Positions 43,286-55,037 of a stretch of 64,000 nt of DNA are shown one piece after another; the stretch's first letter is position 1; each line of letters starts with the position of its first letter. The translations under genes and the position numbers were made by a program. The DNA lies in NCBI RefSeq assembly GCF_003473485.1, contig NC_053045.1:4986501-5050500 (forward strand), written 5' to 3'. The notes under the pieces are model-generated. The model did no database searches. It was given only the letters and a program-made list of their open reading frames with translations, and had not been told where the DNA came from. The DNA is from Medicago truncatula. Taxonomy: Eukaryota; Streptophyta; Magnoliopsida; Fabales; Fabaceae.

Positions 43286-45900
43286 TGTCACGACCCAACT
43301 TCTAGCCGTGACCAGCGCACAGACTACTGATACATAAAGTCTGGCCAGCCTAACAAACCACACTTGACAAATATCTTGTGAATAAATAGTACACTCTGAA
43401 ACCAAAACTTACTATAATTTGACAAAGTATATTTCTATCTTCAACATTTTCAAATTAAAAACCTTGCTTACAAACATATGCCATCAAGCAGAATTTGAGA
43501 GACTACATATCCAAAGTTTGTATATCCCAAAATAATAGTATTCCTAGACTCAAATAGCTGCAGATACACCAATGACTCAAGATATAATTCAAAAGAGTCG
43601 TTCATCAAGGAGTAGAGGCCTACCAAAAGAGGGACTCTGCTGAATCGGTAATCTTCTAGAAACATAAATTCACCTGAATGTAAATCTGAAAAAAATGTAA
43701 GATGAAGGGGTAAGTCACAAAGACTTAGTGAGAAGACAACAACCACTACCAACTAGAAGGGAAACACACAATGGCACGAATAGTTATTTTTCTCAAATCT
43801 AATTTTTAACTTACAAGGCTAGTAACTGTATAAAAATATAATAAATTCGCAATCAAGTGTACCATGAAAATTCATAAAACTTGGTAATTTTATCAAACCA
43901 AATAAGGCTATATCAGAATTTCAATGTCGTCGTCAAGAGGTGAAACCAAATCCACAACTTTAAAGAAAATATATAAATCGATTATAATGAAAAGGAATCG
44001 AGATAATCAAATCCAAATAGAATATAAAAATCGGGCTTAACGAAATGGAATCAAAATAATCACTTCAAAGAAAATATAAAATCATATTCAATTTCATAAT
44101 ACCAAAATAATCAACTTTAAATAAAGTATAGAAATCTAACTTTGGTGAAAATAATCAAATGGGTGAATCGAGAACTAGCTCCATCTCGTTGATAGCCCTC
44201 TCCTCCTAATGGTGGCCTTTCCATGGGGCGGCTCCATCTAATGGATAGCTCTTTTCTCTCGACTCAAAACAAAGTGTAAAACATTTTTAATTAGGGAGTT
44301 TACCTCTCATTGATAGCCCTCTCCTCCTAATGGCGGCCTTTCCATAGGGGCGGCTCCATCTAACGGGGTAATTCTACCTAATTGAAATCACATACTAGGT
44401 GTACCTAGGTCGTCGTCATTATAACCATAATTTTCAAAACACCATTCTTAAAACACAATGCTAAGACCATATTTCACAACATAACAAAACTTATTTCAAA
44501 ATACGTATCATCAAAACTCAATCGAAAATCTACTACTTATAATCATAAGTAAATCCAAATTCAAATCCAAATCGCGTACAAATTAATATCAAATCCTTTC
44601 AAAGACGCATATTTCAAAACCACGTTTCACAACATATCAAAACTACTGTGAAAATACATACAATCAAATTCTCCATTTCAATCCCTCTACTTTATAAATC
44701 GCAAGTAAAATCCAAATCCAAATAGAGCGCATATTAATATCGAAAGTTTCCAAAAACATATATTTCAAACCGTATTTCCCATATCTCCAAAACACATGTC
44801 AAAATATATGCATCCAAATCTCAATTTCAAACATTGGCCCAACAAATCATAGATAAATTCAAACAGAGACCATAATAATATCGATGACTTTAAACATGAG
44901 CATCATTGAGAAGAAAAAGTTCAAAGGGTGTGTTCCCCATTTTTTTATAAACACTTTAACATAGAAAATTAATAGGGAAAATATGCGATAATGATCGTTA
45001 TCAACTCACAGTTATGATGAATCAACTCAATTGCGCTGCAACAACTCCTTATTGTACAGAAAAGACAGCAACAGTTCCCTTCTCATAGCCTTCTAAGTGC
45101 ATCGACACTAGCTTCTAAATCTCTTATTTTGCCTCAATCTTCAAGTATTAACATTCTTCTAGCTTCCATCAAATTTCTAGCTACCAAATCAACTCATAAG
45201 CATGGCATACAATTCCTCAATGTAGGCCACAAGAAGTAAAACGAAATTGGGGTTTTCTAGTTCAAGAAGAATTGAAAGATGGTGATTCGGTGATTAACTA
45301 AAGGAACATAAGTGTGATGCTAGATATTGGTGATTTGGGGTTGTCCTTGGCTATCCTATCCTAATCTATTAATGACTCTTAAAGTTTGAAAATTGATGGC
45401 TTGAATGAGAAAATGTAGAAGAATGAAATGAAAAAGGATGATGAATCATGGGGTAGTGGGAACACAGAGAAAGGGGAAAGGTTAGATGGAAGAGTGGAAA
45501 GAGAGACAAAACTCTCGATTCTTCCTTACATATATATATTTATTTTTTATTTTTAAAAAAAAAATGATACGGTGTGTTTCGTTTCACGCATAGTCATGTA
45601 GAAACAATAGTGATTTAAAATGATGTTAGGAAATTGTGGTCTAGCATTTTATTATTTTCCACTACAATTCTATCATCTGAAACATCGTTCCAATCACTAT
45701 AAAGAATATAAATCATTACCTAATCATGCTAGACTAAAACCATCATTGAATTCATGATAAACCTCCTTGATTCATCACTTGTTGTCATGCTCAAAGTTTC
45801 TAAAATACTAAAAATCATATATTCTCATTTCTATTTCCTTCCAAGACATTTACGAACCTGATTAGGGTCCTAAAAATGCGTAACTTTACTCTTTTAAGTT
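43286..45900 (+). mobile_element. LTR-like sequence beginning TGTCACGACCC
   Basis: TGTCACGACCCAACTTCTAG is a typical start of a gypsy-type LTR in dicots. The following 2.5 kb is non-coding, C/A-rich and free of conserved genes, consistent with a long LTR read from its 5' end. It contains a 60-bp tandem motif twice (about 44183-44235 and 44307-44366: TTGATAGCCCTCTCCTCCTA..GGGGCGGCTCCATCTAA). I could not find the right end or a TSD, so the end given is a guess. Confidence 0.45.
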
Positions 45901-45984
45901 CATCGGTTTTTTCCATTATTATATCAATTCATTCATTCAGTAATGATCAAAACTTTCCAAAACAAATAGTGGATCCACACGATG

Positions 45985-46150
45985 TTGTCAAATGACGGTT
46001 ATAGCGCTATAGCACAGCAGAATTTGAGTAAATAGCTATTGTTCTGCAATCTGGTATATAGTATAAAAATGTCGTCAAATAGCCGTTATTGCAGCCCTAT
46101 AGCGCGGTAGCATAGCGGAATTTTAACAAAACTTTACTTTCCGCGATTCT
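45985..46150 (+). mobile_element. Small repeat, copy 3 of 3
   Basis: Same family as 42386 and 42796: GATGTTGTCAAATGACGG, TATAGTATAAAAATGTCGTC, then GCATAGCGGAATTTTAACAA. Confidence 0.55.
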
Positions 46151-46556
46151 CAATTAACAAACATCACATATTACATACTCACATTCACATCCATCAGACA
46201 CATGAAAATTGGCATTCCACACAAATACAAATCACTTACACATAATTCATAGAAATCTATATATGCTTATTGAACAAGGTCGTCATAACCACACATTTCA
46301 TCGCCGATTTCATGTATAAGCAGATACATACAAGATTACATCATCAAAAAGAGGGAGATAGATGAATGAGGAAGGTGTAGAATTTATAAATACTCACTTA
46401 ATTAACCAAAACGAGAGGTGATGTCGGAGGAATAAGCTCGACGAAGTAACGCCGACGAGTGAGAAACGGGAGGCGACGGCGTGCGGTGGAGAGTGTGCGT
46501 ATTTTTTACTTAGGTCAAGTGGAAAACAGTCGACAACGAAGACAGCCCAGAAGATG

Positions 46557-47089
46557 TAGCAATGGCAACAAAACCCATTACGCGCGCGACCAAACTTAAT
46601 TTGACGGGTTTTCCTTTTTGAATGGGTTTGGATATGGGTATGGGTATAGGTTTTCCCCGAATTCAAAACACGGGTAACAGATATATAGGTACCCACCCAA
46701 ACTCATACCCGTCCCAAATGTAAATACTTTATGTTGATATGTTATGTTATTTTATTTGATAATTGTCATGTTAATAAAAAACTATCATTGATATTTAAAG
46801 GATAAACTAAATCATTACCTCTAACAAATGTTAAAGTAAACATATTGTTGGATAATGTATTACAACGTTGCTTTTGGGGATGCAAAAAAAACTTCTATTT
46901 TTTATTAAAAAAGTTTATTCGATGCGGGAATGGGGATGAGGCAAGGATACCCGAACCCGTCAAGGACGGGGATGAGATTCAATTTCTCATCTCCGTTGGG
47001 TATGGATAGGGTAACAGGTAAGTATATGAGAATCGGATATGGGGACGGGGAAGGTAAAACACGTCCCCACCCCGCCTCATTGCCATGCC
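46557..47089. mobile_element. Non-coding GGCAT-ended repeat, copy 3 of 3
   Basis: Begins GCAATGGCAACAAAACCC and ends CTCATTGCCATGCC. It shares TTGAATGGGTTTGGATATGG, GGTACCCACCCAAACTCATA, CTCATCTCCGTTGGGTATGG and GGGAAGGTAAAACACGTCCC with the other two copies. Frames at 46394-47112 fall in it. Confidence 0.65.
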
Positions 47090-48915
47090 TAAGCATAGTC
47101 ACATTAAACTAAAAAAAAATTGATTATATAATTTTAAAAGGGTCTTCTTAACGAATGTCCAAGGCACTCTTTAAGCATATTAAATAAATAATTATTCTTT
47201 TAAAATTTAACTAAAAAATATTGTTTGAGTACTTTAAGTTTCTTTAAGTCTCGTTTTGGTCCTTTATGTTAGGGTTTCAAAAAAAAAAGTTAACTCCTGA
47301 ACACGTGTCACCTTGTCATTGGCTCTAAGATTTTATTTTTACAAAAAAAATAATATATTTTTTAAAATAATCCCAAAGCCAATGACAAAGTGACACATGT
47401 CACCTTAAAAAAAAATATATTAAAAAATATTTATTTTGTAAAAAAAAATATTATTAACGTTTTTTATATAGTTCGGATTATATAATCTGAACAGTTTTCC
47501 CTAATTATGTTTAAGGGGTGTTTGGATTCTATAATTCGAAAAAAGCAAGGAATGCAACCTATTTTTAAAGGGTGTTTGGATTATTGAATATGAATTGGTG
47601 AAACACTCGTTTTTCCACCCAAAATAAGGGGAAAATTCAACTCGGATTATAGAATATAAAAATCTCATGAGAATTTTCATAAAAATAAATAAATAAATAG
47701 GGTACGCGAGAAAAGGATAGGATGGGAATAGTAATAGTCTTTTATTTGTGATAGCTTTTTAAGGACCTCCTTTTTTTTCTCCCTCAAAAAAAAAAAAAAA
47801 GTATCCACCTATACAAATTAATTTTTTTAATACCAAAAAAAATATAAAACCCGAAAAAAATATATAACTGAGTTTAAAAAAAACAGAAAAATGCTGGATT
47901 AAAGAACATTATGCATATTACGAATAAGCAAGTATTACAAATAATTAACAACATTATGCATATTAAAATATTGGCAATGCCACATTTGCACTTAGGATTA
48001 TGAACAACCAGCCTTTTATTATTTTGGGATATAATGCTAATGATTATCTATATATTTGCAGGTGCATGCTAATTTTTTCATGTACTTTTAATTGGATTTT
48101 TCCTAGTATTTTGTTTGTTTTTCTATTATTTTTTTGGTATTTTCTTTGCATTTTCTGATTTTATTTTTGTTTTTTAATGAATTTATATTTTTTGTTATTT
48201 TCTTCATTTTTCTAGTATTTCTTCTGGTTTTTCCAGCATTTTTCTGTTTTTTTTTTTTTTAATTCTGCTTTATATTTCTTGGTATTTTTTCCGGGTTTTA
48301 TATATTTTATGGTATTAAAAAAATTAATTTTAATAGGTGGATATTTGTTTAATATAATTTAAGCCACTTGAGCACTGATGAACTGTGGGGGGGGGGGTTA
48401 AAATTCCGAGTTTTAAAATAGAGGGACAAATATCAGTTTCAGTCAAAATAGAGGGGATAAAACTGCATTTAAGCCTATACTAAAAGTCGACATTAAAACT
48501 TGTCAAGATTACAGCAGAGCCTCTGAATTGTCAGAGACAACAATGATAATAGTGTTGCATGATTAAAAGTCGACGTTTATGGCAACTTTCACTCTATTGA
48601 CTATAATCTTCTTTTCAGTATCTTCACTCATATATCATTATTTAGTGGTGTGCCTTAATCCAACTAACTTTGGTAGGTAATTCAGTAGCTCAAATCTCAA
48701 TAAAAATATGAATTTTTAATCCTTAAACTAATGATGAGAGTCAAAAAATTATCTATAAGATATTAGAATATCATATCTTAAATATCAAATTCAGGTGTAA
48801 ACTCAATGTGATATACTTGCAACATCTTTTAAGTGGTTGATTGCTATGTATAAGAGTTGTAGTGTGCTTATATTCTCATTGATACATTTTACTTATAAAA
48901 AATAAAAAGGCACGA
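47090..48915. other. Low-complexity intergenic stretch
   Basis: AT-rich with long A and T runs. It includes a G-run near 48388-48398 followed by TTAAAATTCCGAG and GGATAAAACTGCATTTAAGCC, which looks like one end of a GGCTTAAATGC-type element whose other end I could not find. No gene. Confidence 0.35.
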
Positions 48916-49495
48916 TAAACATAAGAAAATTGTTGTTGACACATTTCATAAGGCTGATGCACACAAGTAAAATATAATTTTGCCCCCTCGGCAGTTAACT
49001 GCCGAGGAATTCAAAATCTGGCTGCAGTTAACTGCCGAGAAATATGTTTCATCATATGAAACAGTCACCTGCTCCCCCTACATACTATTTTCATCATCAA
49101 TTTCCATACCACTTCCATCCAATCCCTAAATCCAATATTTTTTTCATCAAATCTTGATCCAAAATCATTCAAGCATCAAGCATAGGAGGTATCAACACCC
49201 TTTTGACGTAAAAAAACAGGTATATAGCATTTTAATTCGTTCATTTTTTTGTTTTGTTATGGATATCTCTGTCAGTTACGTAGAACTCTGTCATGGGAAT
49301 CATTGGCAGTTAAACCTCGGTAGTAAGGTACCGAGGAATACTTGTGAAAAATTTTCGCAACGAAAAAATGGCAGCTACTGCCATTTTTTCAAAAAAAAAA
49401 AAAAAATTCTTTTGTTTTTTTTTTTGTTTTAATTCATTATGGCATTGATGTTTATGCATTAGTTAGTTGTTAATTCATATTTTTATGTTGTTTAG

Positions 49496-51430
49496 AAGGA
49501 CACATTCTTACCGGTAGATTAAAGGAGGACGACAAGAAGATTGTACGTGACTTGACCAAGAGCAAGATGCTTTCAAGAAATATTTTGATAAATTGATTTG
49601 AAGAACAAAAGACCACATTGCATGACAAATGTGAAGCAAGTGTACAATGAATGTCTACAAATATGGAAGGCAAATAGAGGTGACAAGAAGCCGTTGCAAT
49701 TTCTGATTTCGAAGTTGGAGGAGCACAACTATACTTATTACTCAAGAACACAAAGTGAAAGTACTACAATCGAAGATATCTTTTGGGCTCATCCAACATC
49801 CGTTAAGTTGTTTAACAATTTTCCAACGGTTTTGGTTATGGACTCCACCTACAAAACCAACATGTACAAGATGTCAATGTTTGAGGTAGTTGGGGTCACT
49901 TCGACCGATTTGACATATTCGGTTGGGTTTGGATTTGTGACACATGAGAAAGAGAAAAACTTTGTTTGGGTTTTAAAAATGTTGCGTAATCTTCTTACGT
50001 CAAAGATGAATATGCCTAAGGTGATTGTGACTGACAGGGATATGTCTTTGATGAAAGCGGTTGCAAATGTTTTCCCCGAAAGTTATGCAATGAATTGTTA
50101 CTTTCATGTGCAAGCAAATATTAAACAAATGTGTGTCTTAGATTGTAAATATCCTTTGGAAAAAAAGGATGGGAAAGAGGTGAAACATCGCGATGTTGTG
50201 AAGAAAATAACGAGGGCATGGAAAGCTATGGTTGAATCGCCCACTCAAGATTTATATGCAAATGCATTAGTGGAGTTCCAAGATTAATGTAGTGATTTCC
50301 CACTTTTCCAAAATTATGTCATGACCACCTTGAATGAAGTGAAGGAGAAAATAGTGAGGGCATGGACAAACCATGTGTTGCATCTTGGTTGCAGGACCAC
50401 CAACAAGGTCGAATCGGCTCATGCTTTAGTGAAGAAATATTTGGACAACAGTGTGGGTGATTTGGATACTTGTTGGGAGAAAATGCATGACATGTTGCTT
50501 CAGTTCACTGCGATACAAACAACCTTTGGTCAGAGCGTTGCCGTGTTGGAACATAGATTCAAATATGTCATTTTGTACTCTGAATTAGGTGGTCATGTGT
50601 CTAGATATGCTTTGGACAACATTGCTTTGGAAGAGATACGTTGTAGTGAAACATTGTGCATGGACAATGACATTTGTGGTTGTGCTAAAAGGACATCTTA
50701 CGGGCTACCATGTGCATGCGAAATTGCTACTAAACTCCTTGAAGGGAAGCCAATTTTATTGGATGAGATACACCACCATTGACGTAGGTTATGTATGGGC
50801 AAAGAAAGTAACGAAGTTGGTTTTTGTGTCGAGGTTGAGTTGAAGGCTATTGTAGAACGTCTCAAGAAACTCCCTTTCCAAATGAAGCTTGAAGTCAAAG
50901 AGGGTTTGTGGCAGTTGGCATTTCCTGAAACCACCATGATGTCTCCACCACCACGAAAAGTACCAACCAAGGGAGCTAAGAAAAAAGTGGACATTGTGAG
51001 GTCTAAAGGAAAAATTACATAGACTAGTCGGATCCCTTCTTCGTGGGAGGTTGTTGATTCCTAAAATCCGGATAGTCAACCGTCACCATCACCAACAACA
51101 TCATCATATAAAAGAAAAAAAGGTGCTCGTCTTGGTAAAACATCACTTAACCCACTTCCACCACCTTCTCGGTATCCAAATCCTAAGGCTATCCCAGTTA
51201 TGAGGCCTATTGATTATATGTCACGCTCCATGCTTCCATTTATTGAAAAAGTGGTGGATGTTATTGGCGATGGACATTGTGGATTCCGGGTTATAGCCGA
51301 GTTCATGGGTTTGACCGAACAAAATCATATCATGATTCGTACACTTCTTATTCAAGAGTTGAAAAATCATAGAGATGATTATGTTGAAGTATTTGCGGGT
51401 GAGGATCGTTATAACTATATTTAAAGGGCT
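49496..51430 (+). pseudogene. MULE transposase fused to an OTU-type protease domain, decayed (5' part)
   Basis: After a probable splice acceptor (TTTAG at 49494) the frame encodes a FAR1/MULE-like linker (GRLKEDDKKIVRDLTKSKML), shifts near 49590, then runs open from 49598. The MULE core shows VMDSTYKTN (first Asp), VIVTDRDMSLMKAV (second Asp), CYFH (C-x2-H) and, after an in-frame TAA at 50285, NKVESAH (the Glu). In-frame stops also occur at 50780, near 51019 and near 51063, all without loss of frame. A Pro/Lys-rich linker (PSPSPTTSSYKRKKG) leads to GDGHCGFR, the Asp-Gly-x-Cys nucleophile motif of OTU cysteine proteases, around 51270-51295. A frameshift follows near 51420. The element is thus no longer able to encode its own transposase. 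Confidence 0.85.
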
Positions 51431-53885
51431 TACATCCTCCCGCAAATACAAAAAGTTGTGCACATCTTGTTGATAAGTGGTTGACTTTTCCGAACATGGG
51501 ACACATTGTTGCTAATTATTACAAAAGGTGTGTGGTCGTGTTGACAAATCTTGAAGTTGGAAACTCGGAATCTTTTTTCCCACTAAGAGGGCCGCCACTG
51601 TAACACCCCGTTTTCCCAACATAAAAATTCTTAAAAACATTTATCAGAGTAAGCATCATAAACAACGGGATATCACATAAAACATAATCCAAAACAGTTA
51701 AATAATAATTTAACCAATATCTTAAACATTGCAGCGGAAAATCATAATCATAATTCATAAAACGTTTTGGCACGTAGGCCCCATCAAAAGTTCATAATCA
51801 TAATCCATAACATTATAAAAATAACATATTAGTCACGTAAGAGAATGAAGCATGCATAAACATAAACCCCATCCCGTTACGTATCAGAGCGACCTAGACG
51901 ACACAGTGAGGCAAGGCCACTCACAGAAGCAACTGCACACTAAGCACGATCACCTGCAAGTTACCCATACGAAGGGCAACATTTTCAAGCAGAAGGGGTG
52001 AGATTTCATAACAAAATAATGCTAATCAAAGTAATTCGAATCATAAATTAACATTAACATCATAATCATTCTTGGATAACTTTTGCATATTCAAATAACA
52101 AGTATCACGTATTCATATATTCAACAATATCACGTATTCACTTATTCAACCGTCATCAACAACATAGCATTATGGACATGACAATGTGACAATGCTCTTA
52201 GACTCCTTATATGCATGTGGTACCAATCGTCATCATAAGTATTAATATACTTTAATCGTGCGGAGGACAAAGCTCCTATAAAACGTGCGGAGGACAAAGC
52301 TCCTAATATTCGTGGTGAGGACTAAGCTCAATGATATGCTATGCATGGACACATATGAACAAAACATCGTAATCACTTATCAACATGCATCCAATAATTT
52401 GGAGCTAAACTTCATCATATAATTATGCACTTAGTTAAATAACGGAAGCAGCATAAACAGGTCACATAACAAGATGATATCATTATATCAATAGCACATA
52501 AATTGTATCATTATCAACTCTTCATATCTTGCATAAATATACATTACATTAGCTCATGTTCAATCAATATTATCATGACTTAGACTACTCTACAGATTGC
52601 ATTTAACAACATCACTAGGTCTCATTACCAGTTAGGGGTTCACTCTTGATCAACAAGTGCGACACAGATCGCACAAACACATAGCCAAGTTCATCCTGGT
52701 TGTACTCGCGAGGCGAGAGTACTTACTCGCCATGGCGAGTACCACTCAACTCCCAAACTAAGGTTGTTCTGGGTTCCCTCTGATCCTACATTCATTCCTA
52801 ATCAATACTAGGTATGTTTAGGTACTCAAAGGCATTCAAGGTCCAACTAAAAAGGTCGAAACACAAAATCTAACATGCACTCTGCCTTAGCTCGCTATGG
52901 CGAGTAAGGTCGCTCGCTATGGCGAGCTGCATTGCACAACTCGCGAGGCGAGGAAACAGGGTTTGCGAGGCGAGCGATGAATGTTCATCACTCGCGAGGC
53001 GAGATTCATAGCTCGCCGTGGCGAGCGATGAATGTCGCTACGGCCAGACTTCCTAAATTCACGAAAACTCGACGTTTCACATGGTTCTAAGCTTGTTTTT
53101 GATTCCAAAGTTCGTCCTAAACATTATCTAAGGTCTAGGAACACTTTCTACATCAATTAAACCAATTCTCACCGTTTGATCATCAATTCTAAGGTTTTGA
53201 CCTAGTTTTCGTTTTCTCCAATTCACTCCTAATTCTTGTTAACTAATCATCAGAATCACATTCAATTAACAATACTGAGTTATTAGTCTCACCCTTACCT
53301 GGTTATGAAGAAATCGCAGCCCTCTCTATGCTCTTCTCCCTTCTAAGCTTTTCTCCCTTTTTCAAAAGTTTTCACGTACAATGAGTTTCTAAAATATTAG
53401 GTCTTCTCCTATTTATATCTCTTCCTAATTACTTATCTTATCTCACTTTCACCCCCAAAACTATCTAAAATATCAAAACAGCCCTCAACTAAATATTTTA
53501 TATTATTTTCAAATCTTTATTCTATTTAACAATAAAATAAATCTCATATCATAATCAAATCCTCCAAAACTCATAACTTATCACGTCATCAATCAAATCA
53601 CTAAATTCATCGTGAATCACCAAAACATAACAAAATCATGCATATACTATATAATTATAATATAATTGCCTAAACTCAATTAAATAACGATTAAACGAAA
53701 GTGGGCGTTACAACCACCGCCGGGTAAGCAAAAAACTCTCATCTTGTGCCTTGGGGCAGTTCCGAATCATTTCGTGCTTATTTATTTGAAAAATGGTTGT
53801 CCACTACCTCCATCATCTACGGAGTGGCACAATCACAAGAAAGAAGATGCGGTAACTTGGGAAGATGAGTATTTGGATCAACATT
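51431..53885 (+). pseudogene. OTU-domain 3' part of the MULE protein, split by a solo LTR
   Basis: In the shifted frame the OTU domain continues to 51598 (HLVDKWLTFPNMGHIVANYY, then ESFFPLRGPP). It is interrupted by the LTR at 51599-53712 and resumes at 53713 with PPPGKQ..LGAVPNHFVLIYLKNGCPLPP, where the NHF histidine is the expected OTU catalytic His. It ends EDEYLDQH-stop near 53888. Removing the LTR and one duplication copy restores frame across the junction, so the LTR entered an existing coding region. Confidence 0.75.
51599..53712. mobile_element. Solo LTR (TGTAACACCCC type) inside the MULE
   Basis: Termini TGTAACACCCCGTTTTCC and GTGGGCGTTACA; flanks GCCAC (51594-51598) and ACCAC (53713-53717), a 4/5-matching 5-bp duplication. 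2114 bp with no gag-pol. Between 52704 and 53026 it carries at least seven copies of a 13-16 nt near-palindrome of the form CTCGCNANGGCGAG. Confidence 0.75.
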
Positions 53886-54284
53886 AGTTGTTCCGAAAGC
53901 TCATGGCTATTGAAAGTAGAAACAAACCGCCGAAACCACAAAATGAGTCAAACAAAGCGGCGCCTATTTTGTTGGACACTCCCGAATCACTTGGTCTTTA
54001 ATGAGTGATTTTTTTTGTCGGTGTTAGTCCTTTTTTTGGTAGAAATTACACCGACGTATATTTTGGGGTCGAAATTGTAACGCCAATTTTTTGTGGCCAA
54101 TATATAATTAACATTATGTAATTTATATTGATATATATGATAATATGACTTTTATGTGGTGAAACTAATGCAATACTTATTTATTCGTTATTAATGTTTA
54201 CGCACTTGATTTATTCGTTATTACATTTCATTTCATTTTGTTCTAATTTATGATTCTTTTCTTAAAGCTTTTGTCAAGTGAAAC

Positions 54285-54628
54285 ATGTCCGAGGTTGCAA
54301 AAATTGAAGGCCGTGTTAGGTACTCCGCTTTTAAAAAGACAATTAAGGTTATGATAATGCCGACAGACTCTCTTGATGATTTGAATGCACAACTTAACAC
54401 TTATTTTGAGCATCTTGGTGAAAATCAATATACACGTCACTTGTTTGGCAAATGTCGTGCATAGACCTAGGAGAAGATAGAGATGAATACGCATGGAAAA
54501 CGGCAAGCTATATGGCTTGGCTTATTTGCGACGATAGCGACGTCGGATTTATGTTTCGGAATATGGTGGAAGATAATATGTTATATATGTATGTTCGTTC
54601 CATATGCAATTGCGTTGCATGTAAGTAG
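54285..54628 (+). pseudogene. Second MULE ORF, frameshifted
   Basis: ATG at 54285 opens a 59-codon frame (MSEVAKIEGRVRYSAFKKTI...SLDDLNAQLNTYFEHLG). It stops at 54464 and continues in another frame from 54452 (SCIDLGEDRDEYAWK...) to 54628. The SLDDL..LN motif followed by SIDLGE resembles the N-terminal PB1-like part found in plant MuDR-type transposases or their companion ORFs. Here it is downstream of the OTU domain. Function unknown. Confidence 0.5.
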
Positions 54629-55037
54629 GGATTTAATTTAATGATGTGTAATGAGTTGTAATGTGTTGTTTATGCATGGACACTATGTAACGATTTAATG
54701 AATTTCAAACTTTTGTGTATTTTGAACCAAATGTCGATTTGATTTAATTATGGACAATTGTAAATGATATTGTATTTTACTTGCTTATGACTGAGTTTAA
54801 ATGTTGTATAAGTTATATTGGCTTTGGAAATGCTCTGGTTAAATTACAGGTAAAAACTAGTCGAAAAATGGCTTGGAAATGCTTAACAATTATGCAGAAA
54901 CCACTGTCTGCATAATTGTTTTCCTCGGCAGTTAACTACAGCCAATTTTTAAATTCTAACTGCCGTGGGAACAAAAACGTATTTTACTCATGTTTCTCAG
55001 CTTATGAAATGTGTCAACAACAATTTTCTAAACATAA

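Larger units (their letters stand above)
48925..55028 (+). mobile_element. Complete Mutator-like element with perfect 9-bp TSD
   Basis: The left end GAAAATTGTTGTTGACACAT and the right end (inverse) are long terminal inverted repeats of over 100 bp. Perfect TAAACATAA duplications lie at 48916-48924 and 55029-55037. Just inside the left end is the exact palindrome CTCGGCAGTTAACTGCCGAG (48987-49006), repeated in part at 49024-49040 and inside the right end (about 54924-54965). The element holds a decayed transposase-OTU frame, a solo LTR inserted into that frame, and a second short broken ORF. Fragments of two more members occur at the two edges of the window. Confidence 0.9.

Noticed and set aside
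44183..44366. A CRISPR-like direct repeat array
   Set aside because: Only two imperfect units, in plant LTR-like DNA; CRISPR arrays are not expected here.
43286..46205. 8-bp AGACACAT flanks (about 43278-43285 and 46194-46201) as the TSD of the TGTCACGACCC element
   Set aside because: 8 bp is too long for an LTR element, the right end lacks a CA terminus, and another repeat copy (45985-46150) lies inside; coincidence cannot be excluded.
46394..47112. Frames of 60-100 codons on both strands
   Set aside because: They are in the GGCAT-ended repeat that recurs at 18112 and 21429 without a conserved frame.
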